Assembly (NCBI GenBank): GCA_947497985.1
Contig: CANMIX010000012.1
Span: forward strand, 62,001-126,000
Origin: an uncultured Paracoccaceae bacterium
Lineage (GTDB): Bacteria > Pseudomonadota > Alphaproteobacteria > Rhodobacterales > Rhodobacteraceae
Length of the DNA stretch: 64,000 nt
Direction of reading: 5' to 3'
The notes beneath the pieces were generated by a model. That model was given only the letters and a program-made list of their open reading frames with translations, had not been told where the DNA came from and did not search any database. Positions 53,337 through 61,818 of this stretch are shown in pieces. How positions within the stretch are numbered: position 1 is the first letter of the stretch; each line of letters starts with the position of its first letter. The translations under genes were made by a program, and so were the position numbers.

Positions 53337-53810
53337 ATGCGTTTGATGGTTGCAGGCTTTGCACTGGCCTTTGGGCTGGATCAGCTCAGCAAAAATCTGG
53401 TGATCCACCGGATGGGTTTGGTTGACCGCCTCGCCATCGATGTTTTGCCGCCGATCCTGAATTTTCGCTATGGCGAGAACACGGGTATTAACTTTGGCCT
53501 GTTTGACGGCGGCGCGGATATGGGCCGCTGGATCCTGATCGGGGTATCGATCCTGATCTGTATCGCGCTGTCTGTCTGGACCCTGCGGCAACCGCCCCAT
53601 CGGGGCTTGCGCTTTGCGGCGGGCCTTGTGGCCGGGGGCGCAATTGGCAATGTTTTGGACCGCGTGATTTATGGCTACGTGCTCGATTTCCTGAACATGT
53701 CCTGCTGCGGCATTCACAATCCTTTTGTGTTCAACGTCGCCGATATCTTTATCTTTGGCGGGGCGGCGGCCTTGATCCTCTTTGACGGCCAGTTGAAAAA
53801 GCCTGCGTGA
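53337..53810 (+). CDS. lspA: Signal peptidase II (prolipoprotein signal peptidase)
   Basis: A 157-residue inner-membrane aspartic protease that removes signal peptides from lipoproteins after lipidation. Four membrane segments; the catalytic Asp pair is Asp117 (GNVLDRVIYGYVLDF) and Asp136 (PFVFNVADIFIF), with the conserved 19-residue spacing. NTGINFGLF is also typical. It starts 20 bases after purH. A lipoprotein gene follows. Confidence 0.95.
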   Translation: MRLMVAGFALAFGLDQLSKNLVIHRMGLVDRLAIDVLPPILNFRYGENTGINFGLFDGGADMGRWILIGVSILICIALSVWTLRQPPHRGLRFAAGLVAGGAIGNVLDRVIYGYVLDFLNMSCCGIHNPFVFNVADIFIFGGAAALILFDGQLKKPA

Positions 53811-53861
53811 CCTTATCCTCAAAATCGGCTAAGACGCGATAAACGGACGGGAGTTGTTCTG

Positions 53862-54377
53862 ATGCGGATCTCTAAAAGCTTGATTGCTATCCTGCTGGTT
53901 GGTGCGGTCTCTGCCTGCGGCAACGGTGGCCTGCATGATCTGCGTGCCCCCGGCACAGGCCCGGATGAGTTTCTGGTTCAACCCGCGCAACCGTTGGACA
54001 TTCCGCCTAGCTTCACAGAACTGCCACAACCCACGCCGGGTGGGTTCAATCGCACCGATCAAAATCCGCAGGCCGATGCCATCGCGGCCCTGGGCGGCAA
54101 TCCTGCGGCCGTGCTACCTGGCAATGGTGTCCCCGCCTCTGATTCCGCACTGTTGGCAGCGACAGGACGGTACGGCGTTCAACCCGACATCCGTCAGGAT
54201 CTGGCTGAAGAAGACGCAAAGTTCCGCCGCCGCGAACAGCGAACTGCACGGATCAAACTGTTCCCAGTTGATCGGTACGGTGACGCGTACAAGCGTCAGT
54301 CGCTAGATCCATTTGCGGTCAATCAGGCTTACAGGAACGCGCAAACCGGCACGCCTTCCGCACCGCCAGCTGAATAA
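53862..54377 (+). CDS. DUF3035 lipoprotein (possible BamF)
   Basis: A 171-residue lipoprotein: signal ending in AVSAC (Cys19), then DLRAPGTGPDEFLVQPAQPLDIPPSF (partly), and a Gln/Pro-rich low-complexity tail. DUF3035 proteins of this lineage are sometimes named BamF, an alphaproteobacterial accessory lipoprotein of the beta-barrel assembly machine; I recall this but cannot verify it here. Its place after lspA and before periplasmic M16 proteins fits an envelope role. Confidence 0.8.
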   Translation: MRISKSLIAILLVGAVSACGNGGLHDLRAPGTGPDEFLVQPAQPLDIPPSFTELPQPTPGGFNRTDQNPQADAIAALGGNPAAVLPGNGVPASDSALLAATGRYGVQPDIRQDLAEEDAKFRRREQRTARIKLFPVDRYGDAYKRQSLDPFAVNQAYRNAQTGTPSAPPAE

Positions 54378-54549
54378 ATTCTCTAAAATCTGCTCACATC
54401 ATCGCCAACAGCCTTGTTCCTGTGCCTAGGAAACGTAATTTGTATGGCAATGGTCACAGCTATAACGCGTACCGACTCCTTTTCGGAGAACGGCAGAGCA
54501 GTACCGGCGCATCTACATTGAGCGCGCCACATTTGACGGAGGACGACTT

Positions 54550-55896
54550 ATGATCCGAAGGATCACATGCGCTTTGGCGCTGGTGATGGGCCTCGCAGGC
54601 AACGCCAGCGCAACCGAAGCAAAGGTCACGACTTTTACTTTGGAAAACGGCATGGATGTTGTTGTGGTCGAAGACCACCGCGCGCCGGTTGTGCAACAAA
54701 TGGTCTGGTATCGTGCAGGCTCTGCTGACGAACCTGTTGGCCAATCCGGTGTGGCGCATTTTCTCGAACATCTCCTGTTCAAGGCGACGGATAACCTTGC
54801 TTCGGGGGAGCTTTCCGCCACGGTTGCTGCCAATGGTGGGCGTGACAATGCTTTTACCAGCTATGATTACACCGCTTATTTCCAACGCGTTGCAGCAGAT
54901 CGCCTTGAACTGATGATGCAGATGGAAAGCGACCGGATGGTCAACCTGCGTCTGACACCAAGCGATATTGAAACCGAGCGTGAGGTCATCCTTGAAGAGC
55001 GCAACCAGCGCACCGACAGTGATCCAGGTGCGCTGTTCCGGGAACAGATGAACGCGGTGCAATATCTGAACCATCGCTACGGTCAGCCCGTTATCGGCTG
55101 GCGTCATGAGATGGAAGAGCTGGAGATGGAGGACGCGCTATCCTTTTATTCCACTTATTATGCGCCCAATAACGCAATTCTCGTGGTCTCGGGCGATGTG
55201 GATCCCGAACAGGTACGTACCTTAGCTGAGACATATTATGGCGTCATCCCGGCCAATCCGGATTTGCCGGAAACGCGGCTGCGCACGTCCGAGCCTCCGC
55301 AAATCAGCGCGCGGCGTGTGACCTACAAAGATGCCCGTGTTGCGCAACCTTATGTGATGCGCACTTACCTCGCTCCTGAACGTGATAATGGTGCCCAGGA
55401 AAAAGCCGCGGCACTTTATATGCTGGCCCAGTTGCTCGGCGGCGGTAGCACTTCTTATCTGACCAACGCCTTGCAGTTTGATCAGCAATTGGCGGTCTAT
55501 ACCACGGCGTACTACCGGGGGACGTCGCTTGACGACACAACATTCACGTTCTTGGTCGTGCCGGCACAGGATGTCAGCCTAGAACAGGCCGAAACAGCGT
55601 TGGACGATACGTTGGCGACCTTTATGGAAGATGGGATCGACGAAACCCAGCTGGAGCGGATCAAGCTGCAATTGCGCGCAGATGAAATTTATGCGCGTGA
55701 CGATGTGGACCGTATTGCCAACCGTTATGGTCGCGCGCTGACCTCTGGGCTGTCGGTCGAGGACGTGCAGACATGGCCGCAAATTCTTCAATCCGTAACA
55801 GCCGATGAGATCATCGCTGTGGCACGTGAAACACTGCGCTCTGAAACTTCGGTCACGGGATGGCTGATGCAAGACGAGCCGGAGGTGACTCAATGA
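54550..55896 (+). CDS. M16-family zinc peptidase, catalytic subunit
   Basis: A 448-residue exported peptidase. A signal peptide (MIRRITCALALVMGLAGNASA) is followed by the inverted zinc motif HFLEH (His70, Glu73, His74) in SGVAHFLEHLLFKAT and a downstream acidic EREVILEER, as in pitrilysin-type enzymes. It is one half of a pair: its stop overlaps the start of the next M16 gene (ATGA). The partners probably form a heterodimeric periplasmic peptidase, as in the mitochondrial processing peptidase. Substrate unknown. Confidence 0.93.
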   Translation: MIRRITCALALVMGLAGNASATEAKVTTFTLENGMDVVVVEDHRAPVVQQMVWYRAGSADEPVGQSGVAHFLEHLLFKATDNLASGELSATVAANGGRDNAFTSYDYTAYFQRVAADRLELMMQMESDRMVNLRLTPSDIETEREVILEERNQRTDSDPGALFREQMNAVQYLNHRYGQPVIGWRHEMEELEMEDALSFYSTYYAPNNAILVVSGDVDPEQVRTLAETYYGVIPANPDLPETRLRTSEPPQISARRVTYKDARVAQPYVMRTYLAPERDNGAQEKAAALYMLAQLLGGGSTSYLTNALQFDQQLAVYTTAYYRGTSLDDTTFTFLVVPAQDVSLEQAETALDDTLATFMEDGIDETQLERIKLQLRADEIYARDDVDRIANRYGRALTSGLSVEDVQTWPQILQSVTADEIIAVARETLRSETSVTGWLMQDEPEVTQ

Positions 55897-57209
55897 CCCC
55901 GCTAAGACTTTTTGCAGCCCTCTGGTTTGCTTTGTTGGCAGCCTTGCCGGCCCGCGCGATTGAGATCAAGGAAGTGACCTCTCCTGGAGGTTTCAAAGCC
56001 TGGCTGGTCGAGGATCACTCGATCCCGTTTACAGCACTGGAATTGCGGTTTCGTGGCGGCACCTCGCTTGATGTGTCCGAAAAACGCGGTGCCGTGAACC
56101 TGATGACCGGTCTTCTGGAAGAAGGGGCCGGCGATCTTTTGGCGCAGGACTACGCCCGCGCTTTGGAAAGCCTGGCTGCGAATTTCTCTTATTCCTCGGA
56201 CCGGGACACTGTGTCGATTTCGGCGCGTTTTCTGAGCGAGAACCGGGATGAAGCTGTCGAGCTTATGCGACAGACATTGCAGGAGCCGCGCTTTGATCAA
56301 GACGCATTGGACCGTGTCCGGGCCCAGGTTCTGGCAGGTTTGCGATCAGAAGAAACCGATCCCAATGACATCGCAGGGAAAGTTTTTGCAACAATTACCT
56401 ACGGCGATCACCCCTATGGTACGCCGGAAAATGGGACGTTGGAAACTGTCACGTCCCTGACGCGACAGGACATTTTTGACGCTTATGAAGCTGTATTTGC
56501 AAAGGACCGCGTCTATATCAGCGCGGTGGGTGATATTTCGGTGGACGAGCTTGGTGCGATCATGGATGCGCTCCTGACCGATCTCCCTGAATCTGGCGCG
56601 CCCATGCCAGGTCCTGTTGATCCGGTTTTGACCGAAGGGGTTGAGATCATTGATTTTGAAACCCCGCAGTCGGTTGCTATTTTTGGGCAACCTGGGTTGG
56701 AGCGGGACGACCCTGACTTTTTCTCGGCTTATGTGTTGAACCAAATTCTGGGTGGGGGATCTTTCAATAGCCGCCTGATGAAGGAAGTACGTGAAAAACG
56801 CGGTCTGACCTATGGCGTCTACTCTTATCTCCTGCCTCGTGATCTGGCAGCGGTTTATCTCGGCTCTTTTGCATCTGCGAATGAGAAGATGGCCGAAGCT
56901 GTGGATGTGGTGCGCAGCGAGTGGAGCCGAATTGCCAGCGAAGGTGTCACCGCAGAAGAGTTAGAGGACGCCAAGACCTATCTAACGGGGGCCTACCCGC
57001 TGCGGTTTGACGGCAACGGCCGGATCGCTTCAATCCTCGTGGGGATGCAGATTGACGGCTTGCCGATTGATTACGTCGAGACCCGCAACGACAAGATCAA
57101 TGCAATCACCCTAGAAGAAGCCAACCGCGTGGCGGGGGAACTGTATGACCCATCCCATTTGCAGTTTGTAATTGTTGGTCGTCCCGAAGGCTTGCAAACC
57201 ACCCAATAA
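55893..57209 (+). CDS. M16-family protein, non-catalytic subunit
   Basis: A 438-residue paralog of the preceding gene, with a signal peptide (MTPLRLFAALWFALLAALPARA). Where the catalytic copy has HFLEH, this one has LMTGLLEEGAG, so the zinc motif is lost. The C-terminal half keeps the substrate-binding RY-type features (SFNSRLMKEVREKRGLTYGVYSYL, partly). It likely pairs with the active subunit and helps bind substrate, like MPP-alpha. It is coupled to the first gene. Confidence 0.92.
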   Translation: MTPLRLFAALWFALLAALPARAIEIKEVTSPGGFKAWLVEDHSIPFTALELRFRGGTSLDVSEKRGAVNLMTGLLEEGAGDLLAQDYARALESLAANFSYSSDRDTVSISARFLSENRDEAVELMRQTLQEPRFDQDALDRVRAQVLAGLRSEETDPNDIAGKVFATITYGDHPYGTPENGTLETVTSLTRQDIFDAYEAVFAKDRVYISAVGDISVDELGAIMDALLTDLPESGAPMPGPVDPVLTEGVEIIDFETPQSVAIFGQPGLERDDPDFFSAYVLNQILGGGSFNSRLMKEVREKRGLTYGVYSYLLPRDLAAVYLGSFASANEKMAEAVDVVRSEWSRIASEGVTAEELEDAKTYLTGAYPLRFDGNGRIASILVGMQIDGLPIDYVETRNDKINAITLEEANRVAGELYDPSHLQFVIVGRPEGLQTTQ

Positions 57210-57239
57210 AGGCCGCTTTGGCTGGTCCTGAATGGTAAA

Positions 57240-57264
57240 AGAGCGCCCCAATGGGCGCTCTTTT
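57240..57264 (+). terminator. Terminator after the M16 pair
   Basis: Stem AGAGCGCCC / GGGCGCTCT, loop CAAT, then TTT. Confidence 0.85.
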
Positions 57265-57268
57265 GCTG

Positions 57269-57300
57269 AAAAAGCCCCTGTTCCAGTTTCTGGAACAGGG
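57269..57300 (-). terminator. Terminator of the deoC-ALDH16 operon
   Basis: On the minus strand, CCCTGTTCCAG / CTGGAACAGGG (11 perfect pairs, 3-base loop) followed by GCTTTTT. Confidence 0.85.
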
Positions 57301-57324
57301 ACCGTTTGGGAAAAGTTGCTACCG

Positions 57325-59661
57325 TTACTCTCCGTAGGGAACCCAGATGTTTTTTACTTCTGTGGCTTCCTGCAAAACCCGCTTGCTGTGATCGGCAGAC
57401 CAATCGAGGCCCTGCCCATTGTTGACCCAGCTGCGTTTCAGATTGCTTGCGGCGGAGTTTTCAACAGTCTCGCTGAGGGGGCTTGAGGAGTGGCACCAGA
57501 CGGCGTCCACATTCATATGGGCCGCAAGTGTCGACGCCAGATCGTCATGTGTGCCGGTCAAGATATTCACCACGCCGGCGGGCACATCTGATGCTTCCAG
57601 GACTTGGTAGAAATCCGTTGCGGCCAGCGGGAAGGGCTCAGATGCTGCCAACACAACCCGGTTGCCCATGGCGATTGTCGGCGCCATCAGTGAGATCAAC
57701 CCCAACAGCGGTGCCTCATCCGCACAAAGGGCGCCGATAACCCCGACGGGTTCTTTCATCGCGAGGGCAACGCCGCGGATTGGCACATTGTGCACCTGCC
57801 CATCGTATTTATCGGCCCAGGCAGCCGCCGTGAACAGGCGTTGGATAGAGGTTTCGACCTCCTCTGCACCGGTGTTTGTACCCCTCATAGCATCGATACG
57901 GGCGGAAAATTCAGCCGAACGGGCAGATAGGTTTTCACCGATATAGTACAGGATTTGCGCCCGCAGGTGACCGGTGGTTTTCGACCAACCTGTCGCAGCG
58001 GCCGCCGCTTCTACTGCATTGCGCACGTCTTTGCGGCTGCCTTGGCCAACATGGCCCAGCAAATCGCCCTTGGGTCCATAAATCGCTTGCACATAGCCGC
58101 TGTCCGGGCGCGCTTGTTTGCCGCCGATGTACATTTTTGCGGTTCGGTCGATCGCATCGCGTGGCGCGCCATTGCCGGTGAAAGCTTTGACTTGGGAGAG
58201 CTTTTTCGTTGCTACAGGTTGCTTGCAATAGGCCTGCAACCCTTCCCAGCCGCCTTCCCGGCCAAAGCCGCTTTCACGCACGCCGCCAAAGCCGGCGGCA
58301 GCGTCAAACATATTGGTTCCATTGATCCAGACAACACCGGCGGCCAGTTTTGGCGCGATGTCCAATGCGAGGTTTACATTCTCGCTCCAGACAGTGGCCG
58401 CCAATCCGTAGCGGGTGTTATTGGCCACTTGCACCGCCTCGGCCGGGGTACGGAAGGTGGTTGATACCAGCACGGGGCCAAAGATCTCTTCCTGCATCAA
58501 CGTGTCTGCCGGGTGCAGATCCTCGATCAGGGTTGGTGGGTAAAAACACCCGCCTTCGGGCATCTCGACTTTGGCCTGATACATTTGGCCTGCGGTATTG
58601 GCCTCTACCAAGGACTGAATGGCCTGCAATTGCACCGGATCGACAACCGCACCGACGTCGATGGATTTATCCAAAGGGCTCCCCAAACGCAGGCGGTCCA
58701 TGCGGGCTTTTAGCTTGCGGTGAAAGACGGCTGAGACGCTTTCCTGCACCAAGAGGCGCGACCCGGCGCAGCAGACCTGGCCCTGATTGAACCAGATCGC
58801 GTCCACCAGACCTTCGACGGCGGAATCCAGATCGGCGTCGTCAAACACGATGTAGGGCGACTTGCCGCCAAGTTCGAGCGTCAGTGATTTGCCGCTGCCT
58901 GCGGTTGCCTGACGGATCTTGCGCCCCACAGCGGTGGAGCCGGTAAAGGCGATTTTGTCGACCTCGGCATTCACGATCATCTCACCCACCGTGCCGTCAC
59001 CGGTGATAATATTGACCCCCCCCGCAGGCACGCCTGCTTCAGTGCAGATTTCCGCAAACAAAAGCGCGGTGAGGGATGTGTATTCTGCAGGTTTCAGCAC
59101 CACCGTATTGCCCATGGCCAGTGCCGGTGCAATTTTCCACGCCAGCATCAACAGAGGGAAGTTCCAGGGGATGATCTGGCCGCAGACCCCCAGCGCCTTG
59201 GCACCGGGCAATTCGCTTTCCATCAACTGCGCCATGCCCGCGTGATAGTAAAAATGGCGTTGCGCCAATGGGATGTCGGTATCGCGGGATTCGCGAATTG
59301 GTTTTCCGTTGTCCAAGGTCTCCAGCACTGCAAACAGGCGCGCGTGTTTCTGCAGCAGCCGCGCCAGCGCATAAAGCACTCGCGCACGCCCCGGACCACC
59401 CAATGCTTCCCACGCAGGTTGTGCCGCGCGCGCTGCCGTGACGGCGGCGTCGACGTCATCACCGGTCGCTTGGCTCAGCTCTGCAAGTTTGACGCCAGTT
59501 GCCGGATTGCGCGAGGCAAACCCATTTGCGGGCGCGGTGAAATTTCCACCGATGAAATGGCCAAACGCACGTTTGTGGCCATCCAACCAGGCCTGCGCGG
59601 CACTATCGCTTTCGGGGGCGGGGCCGTAATCCATGGTTTCAAAGATCTCTTTTACTGTCAT
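57325..59661 (-). CDS. ALDH16-type two-domain aldehyde dehydrogenase
   Basis: A 778-residue fusion of two ALDH domains. The first (about 1-490) is complete: IIPWNFPLLMLAWK, FTGSTAVGRKI, LELGGKSPYIVF and the catalytic Cys in FNQGQVCCAGSRLL. The second (about 510-778) has the ALDH fold (VGQGSRKDVRNAVEAA, PVGVIGALC) but no catalytic Cys motif. This matches ALDH16, where the second domain is inactive and supports dimerisation; bacterial members, including one from Loktanella, have been studied structurally. The start at 59661 has GAGGGA upstream. deoC lies 17 bases upstream, which suggests oxidation of the acetaldehyde made by DeoC. Confidence 0.93.
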   Translation of the reverse strand: MTVKEIFETMDYGPAPESDSAAQAWLDGHKRAFGHFIGGNFTAPANGFASRNPATGVKLAELSQATGDDVDAAVTAARAAQPAWEALGGPGRARVLYALARLLQKHARLFAVLETLDNGKPIRESRDTDIPLAQRHFYYHAGMAQLMESELPGAKALGVCGQIIPWNFPLLMLAWKIAPALAMGNTVVLKPAEYTSLTALLFAEICTEAGVPAGGVNIITGDGTVGEMIVNAEVDKIAFTGSTAVGRKIRQATAGSGKSLTLELGGKSPYIVFDDADLDSAVEGLVDAIWFNQGQVCCAGSRLLVQESVSAVFHRKLKARMDRLRLGSPLDKSIDVGAVVDPVQLQAIQSLVEANTAGQMYQAKVEMPEGGCFYPPTLIEDLHPADTLMQEEIFGPVLVSTTFRTPAEAVQVANNTRYGLAATVWSENVNLALDIAPKLAAGVVWINGTNMFDAAAGFGGVRESGFGREGGWEGLQAYCKQPVATKKLSQVKAFTGNGAPRDAIDRTAKMYIGGKQARPDSGYVQAIYGPKGDLLGHVGQGSRKDVRNAVEAAAAATGWSKTTGHLRAQILYYIGENLSARSAEFSARIDAMRGTNTGAEEVETSIQRLFTAAAWADKYDGQVHNVPIRGVALAMKEPVGVIGALCADEAPLLGLISLMAPTIAMGNRVVLAASEPFPLAATDFYQVLEASDVPAGVVNILTGTHDDLASTLAAHMNVDAVWCHSSSPLSETVENSAASNLKRSWVNNGQGLDWSADHSKRVLQEATEVKNIWVPYGE

Positions 59662-59678
59662 TGTCTTGGTCCCTCGCA

Positions 59679-60662
59679 TCAGCCGATTGCGTGACGGTTG
59701 GCGGCGGAATAGGTGCCGGTCAGGTGGTGTTCCAACTGGCGTTCGATATCACCCAGCAGCGATGACGCGCCAAAGCGGAACAGATCAGGCTGCAGCCAGC
59801 GATCGCCCAGCTCTTCTTTGATCAGGCTTAGATAGACCAATGAATCCTTGGCCTTGGAAATTCCACCTGCTGGTTTATAGCCCACACGAAACCCGGTTGC
59901 GTCGAAATAGTCACGGATGGCGCGGATCATCACAAGAGAGACGGGCAGGGTGGCATTGACGCTTTCCTTCCCGGTTGACGTCTTGATGAAATCGGCACCG
60001 GCCATCATGCAGACCAGCGAGGCCCGCGCGACATTGCGCAGTGATCCCAACTCACCAGTGGCCAAGATTGCTTTGACATGGGCGTCACCACAATGTTCGC
60101 GAAAGACTTTCATCTCATCATAAAGGGCCTGCCAATTGCCTTCCAACACATGGCGACGTGAGATCACGATGTCGATTTCCTGCGCCCCGGCGGCGACGCT
60201 TGCGTCTATTTCAGCCAATCGCAGCGGCAACGGCGACAGGCCGGCCGGGAAGCCGGTGGATACGGCCGCAACCGGAATACCGGTTCCTTGCAAGGCCGCG
60301 ACGGCGGCTTCGACCATATCGTGATAGACGCAGACCGCGCCCGTCGTAAGCCCATCAAACCCTAGGCCCGCCAAAAGATCCGCCCGCACAGGCTGGCGCG
60401 CCTTGGCGCAGAGACGGCGCACCCGCGCTTGGGTGTCATCGCCAGACAATGTGGTCAGGTCGATCATGGTGATTGCTTTTAGCAGCCAGGCGGCTTGGTA
60501 ATCTTTTTTGACCGACCGGCGGGCACCCAGCTGCGCACAGCGACGTTCAATCGCTGAGGTATTGGCCTGCGCACGGGCGACCCAATTCAGATCCAATGCC
60601 ATGCCGGGATTTCGCGGCTCGTCCAGATGCGTTGCGGTTTTGGGGTTGGTTTGACGGTTCAT
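59679..60662 (-). CDS. deoC: Deoxyribose-phosphate aldolase
   Basis: A 327-residue DeoC that splits 2-deoxyribose 5-phosphate into glyceraldehyde 3-phosphate and acetaldehyde. The Schiff-base lysine is in GADFIKTSTGKESVNATL and the second lysine in RVGYKPAGGIS; the start of the barrel reads MIDLTTLSGDDTQARV. At 327 residues it is of the longer, eukaryote-like type rather than the ~220-residue one. The ATG at 60662 follows GTGAGGG. It heads the operon with ALDH16. Confidence 0.94.
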   Translation of the reverse strand: MNRQTNPKTATHLDEPRNPGMALDLNWVARAQANTSAIERRCAQLGARRSVKKDYQAAWLLKAITMIDLTTLSGDDTQARVRRLCAKARQPVRADLLAGLGFDGLTTGAVCVYHDMVEAAVAALQGTGIPVAAVSTGFPAGLSPLPLRLAEIDASVAAGAQEIDIVISRRHVLEGNWQALYDEMKVFREHCGDAHVKAILATGELGSLRNVARASLVCMMAGADFIKTSTGKESVNATLPVSLVMIRAIRDYFDATGFRVGYKPAGGISKAKDSLVYLSLIKEELGDRWLQPDLFRFGASSLLGDIERQLEHHLTGTYSAANRHAIG

Positions 60663-60737
60663 GATCGCCCTCACATATCTCGCGTGAACCTCGCATGCGA
60701 TTGCCTGTTTTTCAACCAAACCTCGGGCGTTTACCCT

Positions 60738-60767
60738 CTGAAATTTGATCAATCGGACAAATTTCAG
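60738..60767. promoter_or_regulatory. Inverted repeat upstream of deoC
   Basis: Perfect 10-base arms CTGAAATTTG / CAAATTTCAG around a 10-base centre, 76 bases upstream of the deoC ATG. Its left half contains AATTTGATCAA, also found in the palindrome upstream of the other ALDH gene. A repressor operator is likely by position. Confidence 0.5.
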
Positions 60768-60775
60768 GGGTCTTT

Positions 60776-60827
60776 TTGAGAATAATTCGCAATTGCATTG
60801 ACATCAGTTGCAAATCGTTCTCAATAT
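60776..60827 (+). promoter_or_regulatory. Metal-operon promoter with two Fur-family-like boxes
   Basis: TTGACA (60798-60803) with CAATAT 18 bases further (60822-60827) gives a plausible promoter. It is flanked by TTGAGAATAATTCGCAA (60776-60792), a dyad with 7 of 8 pairs matching, and TTGCAAATCGTTCTCAA (60808-60824), which is the same sequence inverted at 14 of 17 positions. The second box covers the spacer and the -10. This is a repressible layout typical of Fur, Mur or Zur control. The metal is not determined. Confidence 0.6.
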
Positions 60828-60861
60828 CAATCAAAGTTAGGACAAAAGGATTCCGAATCCC

Positions 60862-61815
60862 ATGTTAACCCGTCGTATCGCAATTGCTGCAGTCACTGCG
60901 CTTCTGGCCCTGCCGGTGGCGGCCATGGCTGCGCCCCTCAAAATTGTGGCCACCACTGGCATGATCGCAGACGCGGTGCGTGAGGTTGGCGGAGATGAGG
61001 TTGACGTCAAAGCGCTGATGGGGCCGGGGGTTGATCCACATGCCTATCGCCAGACCCGGACCGATATTGTTGCCATGACCCGCGCGGATCTGGTTCTGTG
61101 GCACGGTCTCTATCTCGAAGCGCAGATGGAAGACTTTATGCATGATCTGGCAAAGCGCCGCACAGTTGTCGCAGTGGCCGAAGCCCTGCCCAAAGACGTG
61201 CTGCGTGGCAATGACGATTATGCCGATAAATTTGACCCGCACGTTTGGATGACACCTGCCTTGTGGAAGGACATCGTGGTCGAGGTGCAACGCACCCTGA
61301 CAGAGGCGCGCCCCGAAGCCCGTGATCAATTTGCGCGCAATGCAGCAGCGCATTTGGCGGAGCTGGATGCGCTGGTCACCTATGGGCATACGGTTTTGGA
61401 CAAGGTGCCTGCCGACAACCGGGTCTTGCTGACGGCGCATGACGCCTTTGGCTATTTCGGCCGCGACTACGGGTTTGAGGTTCTGGGCGTCCAAGGCATT
61501 TCAACCCAGTCTGAGGCCGGTCTGAACCGCATTTCTGAACTGGTAAACATGCTGGTCGCGCGGAAGATCACAGCCGTCTTTGTTGAAAGCTCGGTCTCGG
61601 ATCGCTCTGTACGGGCGTTGATCGAAGGCGCCGCCGCCCAAGGGCACGAGGTCAAGATCGGCGGTGAGCTGTTTTCGGACGCGATGGGCGCAGATGGCAC
61701 CTATGAGGGCAGCTATGTTGGTATGCTCGACCATAATTTCACCACCGTTGCGTCGGCCCTTGGAGCAGATGTGCCTGCCCGTGGCATGAACGGCAAACTT
61801 TCGGCAGGGTTCTAA
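60862..61815 (+). CDS. Metal ABC transporter substrate-binding protein (TroA-like)
   Basis: A 317-residue periplasmic cluster A-I binding protein with signal peptide (MLTRRIAIAAVTALLALPVAAMA, cut before APLKIV). Probable metal ligands are His60 (GVDPHAYR), His127 (FDPHVWM), His193 (LTAHDAFGYFG) and Asp273 (LFSDAMG). Their spacing nearly matches TroA (His, His, His, Asp) rather than the His-His-Glu-Asp set of PsaA/SitA. There is no His-rich ZnuA loop. Zinc, manganese or iron are all possible. It is first of a four-gene transport operon. Confidence 0.92.
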   Translation: MLTRRIAIAAVTALLALPVAAMAAPLKIVATTGMIADAVREVGGDEVDVKALMGPGVDPHAYRQTRTDIVAMTRADLVLWHGLYLEAQMEDFMHDLAKRRTVVAVAEALPKDVLRGNDDYADKFDPHVWMTPALWKDIVVEVQRTLTEARPEARDQFARNAAAHLAELDALVTYGHTVLDKVPADNRVLLTAHDAFGYFGRDYGFEVLGVQGISTQSEAGLNRISELVNMLVARKITAVFVESSVSDRSVRALIEGAAAQGHEVKIGGELFSDAMGADGTYEGSYVGMLDHNFTTVASALGADVPARGMNGKLSAGF

Positions 61816-61818
61816 GAC

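Noticed and set aside
52207-53364. 385-codon minus-strand frame opposite purH
   Set aside because: Shadow of purH codon bias; the purH motifs on the plus strand are complete.
57290-57320. Single terminator shared by the M16 and ALDH16 units
   Set aside because: There are two separate hairpins (57240-57264 and 57269-57300), each with its T-run on a different strand.
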